Assembly: GCA_013215505.1 (NCBI GenBank)
Contig: JABSQZ010000014.1
Coordinates: forward strand, 105,492 to 169,491
Reading direction: 5' to 3'
DNA length: 64,000 bases
Source: Oceanospirillaceae bacterium
GTDB taxonomy: Bacteria > Pseudomonadota > Gammaproteobacteria > Pseudomonadales > Balneatricaceae
The notes below the pieces were generated by a model. It did not search any database and was not told where the DNA came from. It saw only the letters and a program-made list of their open reading frames with translations. Below are positions 52,862-62,961 of the stretch, piece by piece; position 1 is the stretch's first letter; each line of letters starts with the position of its first letter. The translations under genes and the position numbers were made by a program.

Positions 52862-54451
52862 CTAGCCTTTCTTCAGCTCCTGATTTAGCCCTTTGTAGAG
52901 GCTAAAACACATCAGGATCAGAATTGCGGTAAAAGGTAGTCCGGCAGTAATAGCACCCGCTTGCAGCGCTTTTAGGGCATCTGCCCCGCCACCGAACAAT
53001 AATACACCGGCGATTAAGCCCTGCATTATGGCCCAAAAGACCCGCTGCGCGACCGGCGAATTGACCTTGCCACCGGCGGTGATACTGTCTATAACCAACG
53101 AGCCAGAATCTGAAGATGTAATAAAAAACACTAGTACCAAAATGATTGCCAGTACTGAAGTGATCTCCGCCATAGGCATTTCTGCCAACATGTGGAACAT
53201 AGTTAAAGAGACATCCCCAACCCCTTTAGTCAGCTCGCCGACATTGTTCTGGATCTGATCCAAGGCATTGCCACCAAAGGCTGACATCCACACAGCCGAG
53301 AGCAAAGTAGGGATGACTAACACCGCTATCATCAATTCACGAACGGTACGCCCCTTAGAAATGCGGGCGATGAACATACCGACAAAAGGCGACCAGGAAA
53401 CCCACCAGGCCCAGTAGAAAACCGTCCAACCGTGATACCAGGTTGAGTCTTCACGATCTATCCAGTTACTCAGTGGAATGATATTCTCAGCGTAGCTGCC
53501 AATTAACATAATAAAGTTATTGAAAAAACCATTCAATGATCCAGCGATCGCAACAAATGCCAGCAGTACTGCGGCAATACACATATTGATATTACTCAAC
53601 AGTTTAACCCCGCCATCCAGGCCTCTGGTCACAGAGATCAGCGCCACTGCAGTCACTGCCACTATCACTGCTATCTGGGTGTTAATAGTGTTTTCGATGC
53701 CAAACAAATGACTCAGACCACTGGTTGCTTGCTGCGCTCCCAAACCCAGGGATGTAGCCAGACCAAACATTGTCGCCAATACTGCCAGTACATCAATAGC
53801 ATGACCAATAGGCCCCCAAACTCTATTGCCCAAAATAGGATAGAACGCTGATCGAATAGTTAACGGCAAACCGCGGTTATAAGTGAAAAATGCCAGGGAT
53901 AAAGCGACCACTCCATAGATAGCCCACGGGTGTAGACCCCAGTGAAACATAGTGGCTCCCAGTGCCATTGATGCTCCCTCGGGAGTATTGGGCACTGCAT
54001 TTAATGGGGTGCCATACCAGTCGGTATAGTAGGCAACGGGCTCAGCCACACTCCAAAACATTAAACCAATACCCATACCAGCGGCAAACAACATTGCCAG
54101 CCAAGATACTCTGGAAAATTCGGCCGTGGCATTTTTGCCACCGAGACGAATTTTACCTACGGGCAAAAAGATCATGGCGATACAAAACAACACAAACAAG
54201 TTTCCGCCGATCATGAATAGCCAATCGAAATGATTGATTGACCAGCTTTTAGCACCACCCAACATGGCTGTTGATGCCTCGGGGAACATCAGTGTTGCCA
54301 CTACAAAAAATAAAATTAATCCGGCGCTAATACCAAACACTGGATTGTGGATGTCCAGCCCCAGTAGCTGCACATTATCTTGCCCCAGCTGGTGTTCGAC
54401 TTGTTCTTCTTCCGGCACTGTAGATACTGAGCCGCGTATATTTTCAGTCAT
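52862..54451 (-). CDS. BCCT-family betaine/choline/carnitine transporter
   Basis: 529 residues, 12 membrane helices. Family landmarks: the glycine-rich MGIGLMFWSVAEPVAYY (about 125-142) and the tryptophan motif FYWAWWVSWSPFVGMFIARISKGRTVRE (about 345-372). It takes up quaternary amines by Na+ or H+ coupling at the inner membrane. Ligand (betaine, choline or carnitine) cannot be fixed; the surrounding genes favour betaine. Its gene lies downstream of gbdR on the same strand with a 380-base gap. Confidence 0.93.
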   Translation of the reverse strand: MTENIRGSVSTVPEEEQVEHQLGQDNVQLLGLDIHNPVFGISAGLILFFVVATLMFPEASTAMLGGAKSWSINHFDWLFMIGGNLFVLFCIAMIFLPVGKIRLGGKNATAEFSRVSWLAMLFAAGMGIGLMFWSVAEPVAYYTDWYGTPLNAVPNTPEGASMALGATMFHWGLHPWAIYGVVALSLAFFTYNRGLPLTIRSAFYPILGNRVWGPIGHAIDVLAVLATMFGLATSLGLGAQQATSGLSHLFGIENTINTQIAVIVAVTAVALISVTRGLDGGVKLLSNINMCIAAVLLAFVAIAGSLNGFFNNFIMLIGSYAENIIPLSNWIDREDSTWYHGWTVFYWAWWVSWSPFVGMFIARISKGRTVRELMIAVLVIPTLLSAVWMSAFGGNALDQIQNNVGELTKGVGDVSLTMFHMLAEMPMAEITSVLAIILVLVFFITSSDSGSLVIDSITAGGKVNSPVAQRVFWAIMQGLIAGVLLFGGGADALKALQAGAITAGLPFTAILILMCFSLYKGLNQELKKG

Positions 54452-54834
54452 AGGTTTTTACCTTCTTATTATGGAATAGCCCAAGAGCAGTCTGCAGACA
54501 CCTATAATCCAAGCGTGCTGCTGTGAAATAGGTTACTTATTAGACAGATTTCAGGCTACGCACATACTAGTGATTAATTTGCCTGCCATAATTCCTGAAA
54601 CGACAGTAACGGGGTGATCGAGAACTATTAGCGACAGATGGATATTGGCGGCTTTTAATAGGAGGAGGGAGACAGTATAGAAACAGACAGTAAAAATCGA
54701 GAGACTTTGCCAATTCAAAAGCTAAAGTATTGTTTATACTCTTGGGGTACTGATATACGGGCCAGGGAGGCCTGCAGAAGGTACGGTACTACTAACCGGC
54801 AGCGGCGCTGTCGGTTAGTAGTGAATTACAGCTA
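54452..54834. other. Intergenic region with hairpin, between gbdR and the BCCT gene
   Basis: 380 bases. ACTACTAACCG (54789-54799) and CGGTTAGTAGT (54813-54823) form an 11-bp perfect stem, extended inward by CAGC/GCTG, just past the gbdR stop (minus strand). It lacks a T-run. The rest should hold the BCCT promoter. Confidence 0.6.
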
Positions 54835-55956
54835 TTAATTAATACTGACCGAGGCGAAACTAGGCTCGGCGCGGGCGGCAGTCAGTACATTTTGCATCGT
54901 TTGATTAACCAGTAATTCTTGCACTGCCACAGTTGAACTAGGGTTCGATACATTTAAACTGTCATCCGACCACATACCCGTGCGGTCTTCTCTGGGTGAA
55001 AAACCTATATGTTTACGGTAGCAACGACTGAAATGTGGGGTTGAGACAAAACCACAGGCAGAGGACACCTCAATGATAGAAAGTGTGGTCTGCTTCAATA
55101 ACTGCCGGGCTCTGTCCAAGCGTAATTTAAGATAGTAACGCGATGGTGTACAGTCTAAATAGCGATGAAACAGTCGCTCCAACTGGCGCCTGGAAACACT
55201 GACAAAGCTTGCCAACTCATCTAATTCAATTGGCTCTTCTATATTAGCTTCCATTAGCTCCACTATCTCAACTAACTTAGGTTGTGCGGTACTGAGTAAA
55301 TGACGTAGTGGTACTCGCTGCTGGTCTCCCTGAGAGCGCACCCGATCACAGACAAACATATCCGAAATGGCACCACTGAGAGCCCTGCCATGTTGCATAG
55401 TAATCACATACAACATCATATCCATTGGTGCACCACCCCCTGAACAAGTTAACCGGTCCCGGTCGTGGGTAAATAGGCGACGATTACAATTAACTTTAGG
55501 GAAGGCCTCTTGTAATGGTGCTATGTACTCCCAGTGAGCACTGCAGTCATAGCCGTCCAACAGTCCCGCATCTGCCAGTGCATAAGCCCCGGTACAGATA
55601 CTACCCAGCATCACATCTTTATTGGACATACTTCGCAGCCAGTTCAGCTCAACTCTGCTGTAGTTATTAGTAATATTAATACCCCCGGCAACAATCAATG
55701 TATCTAATTTTGGGGCGTCAACAATAGCGGCATCTACTTCCACTTTCATACCATCACTGGCCTGCACACTGTTACCGTCAGCACTGAGCAAATACCAACT
55801 GTAGAGCTCTTTACCCGATAACTGGTTTGCCATACGCAAAGGTTCAACTGCAGATGCCAGGGCAATCATTGAATAATCGCCTAACAACAAAAAACCAATG
55901 CTGGAAGTTTTGATACTCGCATTTGCGACACTAGATATTTTAACGTTTGTATTCAT
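54835..55956 (-). CDS. gbdR: GbdR-like AraC-family activator of glycine betaine catabolism
   Basis: 373 residues. An N-terminal DJ-1/PfpI-like domain (about 20-195, with FLLLGDYSMIALASAVEPLRMAN) and a C-terminal AraC HTH (about 230-330, HFSRCYRKHIGFSPREDR). This architecture and the context of gbcAB, soxBDAG, BCCT and fdhA point to GbdR, which activates these genes in response to glycine betaine or dimethylglycine in Pseudomonas. It could be a close GlxA-type paralogue. Divergent from fdhA across 540 bases. Confidence 0.8.
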   Translation of the reverse strand: MNTNVKISSVANASIKTSSIGFLLLGDYSMIALASAVEPLRMANQLSGKELYSWYLLSADGNSVQASDGMKVEVDAAIVDAPKLDTLIVAGGINITNNYSRVELNWLRSMSNKDVMLGSICTGAYALADAGLLDGYDCSAHWEYIAPLQEAFPKVNCNRRLFTHDRDRLTCSGGGAPMDMMLYVITMQHGRALSGAISDMFVCDRVRSQGDQQRVPLRHLLSTAQPKLVEIVELMEANIEEPIELDELASFVSVSRRQLERLFHRYLDCTPSRYYLKLRLDRARQLLKQTTLSIIEVSSACGFVSTPHFSRCYRKHIGFSPREDRTGMWSDDSLNVSNPSSTVAVQELLVNQTMQNVLTAARAEPSFASVSIN

Positions 55957-56495
55957 CGGGGGCTCCTTATCAGGTGCTCAATTATTATAGGTATGATGAG
56001 CGACCAGCGATCACTGATATTAATATTGTTAACGCTTGCCCGAATGAAGCGACAGGTTGACGGTTGTGATCACTGATGAATACTACTACTAAACATACAG
56101 CCAAATTGTCCAAAAGCGACCCTTTCATAACAATTCAACCTTAATATAACCTGAAAACAATTTACCGATTCAGAATTAGATTCTTTTAAACAAATAATAA
56201 TCAATTGCGCATTCTGCGATTTTGGTCACAGTTTATGTCTATTACAGGCAACTTTGCATAGTGGCGCTCGGCTAAAGTGTAGCCTGATGTGCATAAGACA
56301 AATAGCCGCTCTGCTGTTGATAAAATGAACAGCGATGCAACAGGCAAAGCAGCGCGAAACTAAAGTTTCACCTTGCCCTGTCAGTCAGAGATCTGTCTGA
56401 CTTATTCACATGTTACTTACCCTTTCGCTTAATGAACATAAGTAGTAAGCACAAAGGTAAGCTATCTATCAATAAACATAAGAAGGAAGTACCAG
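55957..56495. promoter_or_regulatory. Divergent gbdR/fdhA region
   Basis: About 540 bases, AT-rich around 56100-56230. It should hold both promoters and perhaps GbdR sites, but I could not define an operator. An AAGGAAG ribosome-binding site precedes fdhA (56483-56489). Confidence 0.4.
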
Positions 56496-57692
56496 ATGTC
56501 GATCAACCCAAGCAATCGCGGCGTTATCTATCAAGGCACAGGCAAAGTATCTGTGGAAACAATCGATTTTCCAGAGCTGGCGATCGGCAACCGAAAATGC
56601 CAGCACGGTGTTATTTTACGTGTATTAACGACTAATATTTGTGGTTCGGATCAGCACATGGTGCGCGGCAGAACTACAGCTGAACCTGGTTTAGTACTTG
56701 GCCATGAGATCACCGGACAAATTTTAGAGATAGGTAGCGATGTCGAGTTCTTAAAGCCGGGCGATATCGTATCAGTGCCTTTTAACATCGCCTGCGGTCG
56801 CTGCCGCAACTGTAAAGAAGGTCTAACCGGTATCTGCCTCAACGTAAACCCAGTGCGCCCAGGTGCAGCATACGGTTACGTCGATATGGGTGGCTGGGTA
56901 GGTGGACAGGCTGAATACGTAATGGTGCCTTACGCCGACTTCAACTTGTTGAAATTCCCTGATTCAGATCAGGCGATGGATAAAATTCGCGATCTGACAC
57001 TACTTTCAGACATCTTCCCAACAGGATTCCACGGCTGTGTAACAGCAGGTGTTGGCCCGGGCTCCACCGTTTATATCGCCGGTGCCGGTCCGGTTGGTCT
57101 AGCCGCTGCCGCTTCAGCACACTTATTAGGTGCGGCATGTGTCATTGTCGGTGACATGATCGAAGACCGCCTGGCACAGGCCAGGAGTTTTGGTTGCGAA
57201 ACCATCGATCTGCGTGAAGAAGGGTCTATCGAAGACAAGCTAGAAGCAATTCTCGGCGAGCGCGAAGTTGATGCATTTGTCGATTGTGTAGGTTTTGAAG
57301 CACACGGCTGTGGCTGTAACCACAATACAGAAGCGCCCGCCACGGTACTTAACACGGCGATGCAAATCACCAGAGCTGGCGGCCAGATTGGTATTCCGGG
57401 ATTGTATGTAACTGAAGATCCAGGTGCTGTAGACGACGCCGCTAAGGTGGGCGCTCTGAGCATGCGCTTTGGTTTGGCATGGGCTAAGTCCCACTCACTA
57501 CACACAGGTCAGTGCCCGGTGATGAAATATCACCGCCCATTAATGCAGGCAATCTTGTTTGATAAGATCGATATTGCAAAGGCGGTCAACGTTAAGATGA
57601 TCTCCCTGGATCAGGCGCCGCAAGGCTACGCTGATTTTGACGGCGGAGCCGCGGTTAAGTACGTTATAGATCCGCATTCGCAAGTAGCTTAA
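56496..57692 (+). CDS. fdhA: Glutathione-independent formaldehyde dehydrogenase
   Basis: 398 residues, zinc-containing long-chain dehydrogenase. Catalytic zinc: CGSDQH (about 47-52) and GHEITG (about 68); structural zinc cysteines in CGRCRNCKEGLTGIC (about 98-112); NAD site GAGPVGLAAAASAHLLGA (about 192). It oxidises formaldehyde released by GbcAB and related demethylases. Monocistronic, ending at a strong hairpin. Confidence 0.95.
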   Translation: MSINPSNRGVIYQGTGKVSVETIDFPELAIGNRKCQHGVILRVLTTNICGSDQHMVRGRTTAEPGLVLGHEITGQILEIGSDVEFLKPGDIVSVPFNIACGRCRNCKEGLTGICLNVNPVRPGAAYGYVDMGGWVGGQAEYVMVPYADFNLLKFPDSDQAMDKIRDLTLLSDIFPTGFHGCVTAGVGPGSTVYIAGAGPVGLAAAASAHLLGAACVIVGDMIEDRLAQARSFGCETIDLREEGSIEDKLEAILGEREVDAFVDCVGFEAHGCGCNHNTEAPATVLNTAMQITRAGGQIGIPGLYVTEDPGAVDDAAKVGALSMRFGLAWAKSHSLHTGQCPVMKYHRPLMQAILFDKIDIAKAVNVKMISLDQAPQGYADFDGGAAVKYVIDPHSQVA

Positions 57693-57709
57693 GTTTTATA
57701 GCAATACCC

Positions 57710-57755
57710 GCTTGTAGCGCTATCAGCCTGATAGCGCTACAAGCTGCACTTTTTT
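57710..57755 (+). terminator. Terminator after fdhA
   Basis: A perfect 16-bp stem (57710-57725 with 57729-57744, sequence GCTTGTAGCGCTATCA and its complement) and a three-base loop, followed after five bases by six Ts. It begins 18 bases past the fdhA stop. Confidence 0.8.
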
Positions 57756-58326
57756 ATGATCTTCACATTTAGGGACTGCATTTATTGTCGCTGCGTATCT
57801 GGGTGATAATTTTACTTGGTCGGTGCAGCTCCCTGTTTTTTCTCTGCGTCCCCCACCCACCGTTGTAGTTCTATTTCTGATCCGATATATTCACCACTAA
57901 CCTTGGACTTGACGGCCATTTCAAAAGCTCTGATGAAAGCGGTTTTGATTAGCAAATTAGTGACTGCAAAACTAAGGTCTGTAAATTCTGCAGATGGTAG
58001 CTTTAGCTTCAAAGGTGAATATCTTATGTAGAGGCACCTTTAGCGCCTTTCAAATCCGGGCTACTGCAATTGTTTTATGATTACTCTGCGCACAGCAAAG
58101 CTAGTAATAACATTGATAATACTTCTACTCCTTGATTTAAGAAGACTTTAGTATTTTCAAGTTGTCAGCTCAACTGTATGCCCAGAGCGAACGGTTCGGC
58201 TATAACTGGTTTAATCTGATTTTTACACAAAACCCTCCATTTGAGCTTCCGCACATTTTGTTGTCCGGAACTGACTCTGTCACCAGTCACCAAGGGTGAA
58301 TTTCGCTTCCTCATGCTGCGCTGATT
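57756..58326. other. Intergenic region
   Basis: About 570 bases. A 66-codon minus-strand frame from a TTG (57812-58012) has no recognisable similarity and a weak start; I do not call it a gene. Nothing else recognised. Confidence 0.35.
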
Positions 58327-58962
58327 TTAAGTATTTACGCCAGTTGCTAACTTTATCCCCAATCCCACAAACATCACCCCAACCACTCTATCTAGCCACA
58401 GAGTATAATTTTTATTAGTATGAATTTTATGCGAAATTTTTGAGGCTAGTAGAACATAAAGCGTTTCTATTATAATGGCGATGACGATGACCAATACGCC
58501 AAGAAACAACAGTTGCCATGATGTCGAACCTTGCCCTTCTCTTAGGAACTGGGGCAAGAATGCCATAAAGAAAATTGCGACTTTGGGATTCAAAATATCT
58601 ATCAATACTCCCTGCTTAAATGCTTTCCACGCGGAATCTTTTAGCTGTCCATTATCGTTGACAACAAAATTTGCACCGGATGAACGAAAAGCCTGAAAAG
58701 CCAGATAAAGCAAATAGCCAACACCAATATACTTAACGATAATAAAGGCTAAAGTAGATGTTAGTAAAATCGCTGAAAGTCCTACAGCGGCAATGACGAC
58801 ATGGAAGAGTGCGCCAGTACAAACACCTAAAGAAGATGCAATACCTATCTTCTTTCCCCCTGATATTGTCTTAGTCAATATATAGAGGACATCGGGTCCC
58901 GGAGCAACATTGAGAGCAATAGCCGTACCAATAAACACTATCCAAAACCCGTAATCTGGCAT
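58327..58962 (-). CDS. LysE-family exporter
   Basis: 211 residues, six membrane helices; N-terminal APGPDVLYILTKTISGGKKIGIASSLGVCTGAL motif (positions 21-53) of LysE/RhtB transporters. Such proteins export amino acids or homoserine lactones. Divergent from a CGNR regulator with a gap of about 110 bases. Confidence 0.9.
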   Translation of the reverse strand: MPDYGFWIVFIGTAIALNVAPGPDVLYILTKTISGGKKIGIASSLGVCTGALFHVVIAAVGLSAILLTSTLAFIIVKYIGVGYLLYLAFQAFRSSGANFVVNDNGQLKDSAWKAFKQGVLIDILNPKVAIFFMAFLPQFLREGQGSTSWQLLFLGVLVIVIAIIIETLYVLLASKISHKIHTNKNYTLWLDRVVGVMFVGLGIKLATGVNT

Positions 58963-59074
58963 TTTTTTATTCCTATAAATCTATACAAAAAATAACATCA
59001 GTCATATTTAATTGACTTCACTCGCGCAAACCTTTAAAAACACTTATACCGGTTATACAAAAAGGAACCAACCT

Positions 59075-59731
59075 GTGAAACAACTTTTAACGGTTAAAAC
59101 TGTCAGTCATGAATTTATAGACGCGGATTTTATCGGCGGTCATCCCGTTTTAGATTTTATTAACACTGTCACTGGACGTGATGAGCGGCCTCTGGATTGG
59201 CTAGATAGCTATGCAAAATTAATTATCTGGGCTGAAAAAGTCGATCTTCTTCCCTTAGATGTACTTTCTGATTTAACTGAAAAAATTGAAAACAATGCGC
59301 TCGAGACCGCACCAGCATTGATACAGGTAAAAGAATTAAGAGAGCAATTATTTTCATTGTTCTACACTTTGATAAAAAAGCAGCAGGTGGCTACAGAATT
59401 ATTACAGCAATTGGAAAAAAAGTGGCATGCCAGCTGCTCTATTCATCGATTAATAAATTTAAACGATAAAGTTGCTGTTGCCCTGAATAGCCGTACTTCA
59501 GAACTGCAGCTCATTGAAAAACGCATTATCTACCTTGGAGTTGAACTCGCCTGTGAATTTCCAACGGATAGACTTCGGATATGCAGAGGCTCGAATTGCT
59601 CCTGGCTATATCTGGATAGCTCCAAAGCGGGGCGACGTCGTTGGTGTGATATGAAAACCTGTGGCAACACCTCAAAAGTGCGGCGATTTATGGCCAAAAA
59701 AAAGCGACCAAACTCCGTTTATGAAAACTAA
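59075..59731 (+). CDS. CGNR zinc-finger (ABATE) transcriptional regulator
   Basis: Start taken at GTG 59075 (MKQLLTVKTVSHEF) with AAGGA at 59062-59066; a TTG at 59012 in frame has no site. 218 residues. ABATE-like N-terminus (FIGGHPVLDFINTV, about 16-30) and a C-terminal CGNR finger (CRGSNCSWLYLD...RRRWCDMKTCGN, about 170-205). Probably a stress-response regulator of the divergent LysE exporter. Confidence 0.85.
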   Translation: MKQLLTVKTVSHEFIDADFIGGHPVLDFINTVTGRDERPLDWLDSYAKLIIWAEKVDLLPLDVLSDLTEKIENNALETAPALIQVKELREQLFSLFYTLIKKQQVATELLQQLEKKWHASCSIHRLINLNDKVAVALNSRTSELQLIEKRIIYLGVELACEFPTDRLRICRGSNCSWLYLDSSKAGRRRWCDMKTCGNTSKVRRFMAKKKRPNSVYEN

Positions 59732-60142
59732 AAGAGCGTAGCAACATGTGAATAAGACTGCTATTTTCTCTGCGGGCTATAAAGCGATCAGATGTGAGGC
59801 AAATTAAGCAGATGATCGCATTACATCCCGCCCGTCGGACTCACAAAAACGCACCGGACTTCCTCTTACGACTTACAACTTACGACTTACCACTTACCAC
59901 TTACCACTTACGACTTACGACTTACTACTTACGACTTACGACTTACGACTTACGACTTACAACTATAATTACTGCTCGGTATTTTTTACAACATATTGTG
60001 TGAATCTACCTAGCGTCTAACTGTATTGCGATTTCAGACAGTATCAACACTGATTCTAGCCAAATTTTCTGGAAGCTTAGTTAAAAGTAATTTTATTGAA
60101 TAGTGCCCATACTCGTACCATTGCACCCTAAGATTGGCAGGT
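59732..60142. other. Intergenic region around array C
   Basis: About 410 bases between the CGNR gene and the end of the AraC gene. It contains heptamer array C and no supported gene. Confidence 0.5.
59865..59962. repeat. Heptanucleotide tandem array C (14 x CTTACNA)
   Basis: Fourteen units of CTTACNA, 98 bases in strict 7-base register; the sixth base varies (G in eight, C in three, A in two, T in one), all others are invariant. Same copy number and length as array A with an unrelated-looking unit. Confidence 0.97.
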
Positions 60143-60973
60143 TTAGTTCATATGCGGATTAACAAAACTGAGTCTGTTTTGCCTGCGCCATTGAGCCGGA
60201 GTGATAGCGTACATTTTTTTAAAGACCCGGATAAAGTGGGTCACATCATTCCACCCCAGCTGGTAAGTCATCTGCTCAATCGCTTCATCGGTATGGATTA
60301 ACCGCGAACAAGCTTCAGTTAAGCGCAGCCGGGTAATCCATACGCCAACTGAAAAACCGGTCGATTGCTTAAACAGAGTTGCCAAATAGGCCGGGCTTAA
60401 ATGCACCGCCGCTGCGACATCTTTCAGGGAAATACTTGTCAGGGCATTTTTTTGCATAAAATTCAGCGCTTCGCTGATGCTTGTCGAGTGAGTGAAATTT
60501 ACTTCACAGGCCAATTTAGAGGCTTTTTTCACCTCGTGCAACAGCAGCAACAATAGACTTTTTGCTACTTCTTTGGCATCGGCGGCTAAAGACGCATTTT
60601 CTAATCTTAGCTCTTGCAACAAGCTTACAAAATGCGCTTTTCTCGCAATTGGCAATACAAAGCACGGCAAGGCACCTAAACGCACTTGTTTAAACGGCAA
60701 CATTAACGATTGATCTTCGTCTAGCCCGAGACAACTGGCACAAAATCCAAGCCAGCTTATAGTAACCTTATTACCCGCCAGTGGCCGATGCAGCATTCCG
60801 GCGGGAATTAGCATCAACATACCTGGCACTATGGTAATTTTCCTGCCGTGCTCAAACAGCAACTCACCCTGTTCCAGTAAAAGAACCACATGCTCCGAGT
60901 GAGAAACACCGGGGTGATGGGTAAAGTTTTCGATAACTTTTGAGCCGACATTGACCAAATTTTTGCTATGCAA
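60143..60973 (-). CDS. AraC-family transcriptional regulator
   Basis: 276 residues: a cupin-like N-terminal sensor (about 15-135, VVLLLEQGELLFEHGRK and PAGMLHRP) and a C-terminal double HTH (about 170-270, SLKDVAAAVHLSPAYLATLFKQSTG and QLGWNDVTHFIRVFKKMYAITPAQWRR). Divergent, by 140 bases, from a methyltransferase gene that it may control. Effector unknown. Confidence 0.9.
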   Translation of the reverse strand: MHSKNLVNVGSKVIENFTHHPGVSHSEHVVLLLEQGELLFEHGRKITIVPGMLMLIPAGMLHRPLAGNKVTISWLGFCASCLGLDEDQSLMLPFKQVRLGALPCFVLPIARKAHFVSLLQELRLENASLAADAKEVAKSLLLLLLHEVKKASKLACEVNFTHSTSISEALNFMQKNALTSISLKDVAAAVHLSPAYLATLFKQSTGFSVGVWITRLRLTEACSRLIHTDEAIEQMTYQLGWNDVTHFIRVFKKMYAITPAQWRRQNRLSFVNPHMN

Positions 60974-61111
60974 CTAATTCTCTCCAGGGCGGAAATCAAA
61001 CAATAAGCCGATTATAAAACAATCCCCACCCTGCAGCTAATCAAAATCATTAGCTATGATAAAGCGACACAAGATAAAGCCGATATTTTAAATTTTACTT
61101 TTGGATAGTTT

Positions 61112-61813
61112 ATGAAAACCGATAACACTGCGATAGTTTTTGACCAAACCCGTGCCACCCGTTACGACACTCAATTTAATAAGTTAACACCGATCAAAGA
61201 CGCGCTACACTTCTTAAGCCAAATGATTCTCATCGACTTACCAGCCAATGCGCGCATCTTATGCGTAGGTGCCGGGACCGGGGCAGAATTAATCTATCTG
61301 GCAAAAATTTTTCCGAATTGGCAGTTTACCGCCGTTGATCCGGCAACAGCTATGTTGGATGTCTGTAAACAACGTGTCGCTCAACAGGGCCTGCTCTCTC
61401 GCTGTCATTTCCATAATGGATACCTTGAGGACTTGCCAGAGTGCCCGGCTTTTGATGCGGCAACTTGCTTCTTGGTCTCTCATTTTTTAACCCATTACTC
61501 GCAGCGGATCAGTTTGTTCAAATCCATAGCTAAGCGGCTGGCAAAAGCGGGAATCTTAATCAATGCAGAGCTCAGTGCCGACATTTCGCATGACACTTAT
61601 GCCGATCTGCTGGCGCTTTGGTGCTCTACTTTAAACTTTTCTGATTTACCCAGCGCTGTGGTTGAAAAAATGACATCTTCACTGGGTACATCAATCTCGC
61701 TATTGCCACCGACACAAGTTGCTTGGAGCATAAAATCCGCAGGTTTTTCAACACCTGTTCAATTTCTACAAACCGGGCTGATTCACGGCTGGTTCGCAAT
61801 GAAATCATCTTGA
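61112..61813 (+). CDS. Class I SAM-dependent methyltransferase
   Basis: 233 residues. Motif I LCVGAGTGAELIYLA (about 51-65), acidic residue of the second strand in FTAVDPATAMLDV (about 73), and FDAATCFLVSHFL (about 112) as motif IV-like. Methyl acceptor unknown. Divergent from an AraC regulator. Confidence 0.88.
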   Translation: MKTDNTAIVFDQTRATRYDTQFNKLTPIKDALHFLSQMILIDLPANARILCVGAGTGAELIYLAKIFPNWQFTAVDPATAMLDVCKQRVAQQGLLSRCHFHNGYLEDLPECPAFDAATCFLVSHFLTHYSQRISLFKSIAKRLAKAGILINAELSADISHDTYADLLALWCSTLNFSDLPSAVVEKMTSSLGTSISLLPPTQVAWSIKSAGFSTPVQFLQTGLIHGWFAMKSS

Positions 61814-61979
61814 TTACTGGATCGACTAAAAGCCGTCAATGATACCGCCAGTGATAACCACCGGGTTTAGCTGTATTGAGTCCAAGTCACAGTTAGCTGT
61901 CATGATTTTTTGTTGCTTAACTGCTTTCACCGTTATCTATATGCTGTAATCTTGTAGCTACGCTTTACGGGGAATGATA

Positions 61980-62894
61980 ATGACACAACAGAGCAAAACT
62001 TCAGAACAGATCAAAAATAGTACTTTTATGGGCATGCCTGGCAGTTTGCACCCCCAATCGGCCAAGGCTGTCATATTGGGCCTGCCTTACGATTGCGGCT
62101 CTGATCCCGAGCGCACCGGCGCACGCCAGGGACCGCAGAGCATCCGCCAGCAGTCAGCCCTGATCAGCCACTATTGTGGCAACACTGGCATCAATCCCAT
62201 TGAATCTTTAGGGATGTTAGACCTGGGTGATGTCTCTGTCACTGTGGATAACATTGAAAAGACTTACAGTGCCATTGAAGCTGCGATGGATCACGCTATT
62301 AGCAATGCTGCGGTGCCTATCACACTCGGTGGCGATGGCTCTGTAGCGCTGCCACAAATGCGAGCACTGGCCAAGCTGTATCCCGATTTAGTGGTTCTGC
62401 ATCTGGATGCCCACACCGATGCCTATCCGCTGCAAGAGTTCAGTAATGCCACTCCCTTTACCCACGCCGTCACAGAACAGCTAATCAACCCACAGCGCAG
62501 TTTTCATATTGGCAGGCGCGGCAGTCATTTTGTCCCCGGTGTTGCCGATTATTGTCGGCAGCTTGGTTACAACTTAATCGACATGCAAGAGCTGCTACAA
62601 CGCGGTATTGTCGATGTTTTCAGTCAAGTACAAACATGCATAGCTGACAGACCTGTGTACCTCTGCTTTGACATGGATTTCTTTGATCCCTCAGTGGCCC
62701 CCGGGGTCTGTTCCCCTACTTTTGGCGGTGCCAGCCCACGCGAGGGACTGCAGGTTATCCAAGCTTGCCGGGGTCTGAATATAGTGGCTGCCGACATAAA
62801 CACTATCAGCCCACCCCATGATCCACAGGGTATTTCCGCTTTACTGGCGGCCAATATCGTCTATGAAATCATGTTGCTGTTAGCTGAAAAATAA
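61980..62894 (+). CDS. Agmatinase/arginase-family ureohydrolase, atypical metal site
   Basis: Start at ATG 61980, six bases after GGGGA; an ATG at 61974 overlaps that site. 304 residues. The bimetal motifs HLDAHTDAY (about 138-146) and FDMDFFDPSVAPG (about 227-239) are complete, but the first ligand motif, normally GGDHS, reads GGDGS (about 119), so one metal-ligand His is Gly. The family hydrolyses guanidino groups to urea plus an amine. Activity, substrate and metal number are uncertain. A SUFU gene follows after 67 bases. Confidence 0.88.
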   Translation: MTQQSKTSEQIKNSTFMGMPGSLHPQSAKAVILGLPYDCGSDPERTGARQGPQSIRQQSALISHYCGNTGINPIESLGMLDLGDVSVTVDNIEKTYSAIEAAMDHAISNAAVPITLGGDGSVALPQMRALAKLYPDLVVLHLDAHTDAYPLQEFSNATPFTHAVTEQLINPQRSFHIGRRGSHFVPGVADYCRQLGYNLIDMQELLQRGIVDVFSQVQTCIADRPVYLCFDMDFFDPSVAPGVCSPTFGGASPREGLQVIQACRGLNIVAADINTISPPHDPQGISALLAANIVYEIMLLLAEK

Positions 62895-62961
62895 AACGTC
62901 AATAAGATGTCGCTAAGCAACATCCCATTTCCCTAATAATCGATTAGAACAAAGGACAAGT

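Noticed and set aside
57812..58012. 66-codon minus-strand frame (MKLKLPSAEF...)
   Set aside because: TTG start, no clear ribosome-binding site, no recognisable family; could be a remnant but not supportable.
59794..60003. 69-codon open frame over array C
   Set aside because: Produced by the CTTACNA repeat; no start site, no similarity.
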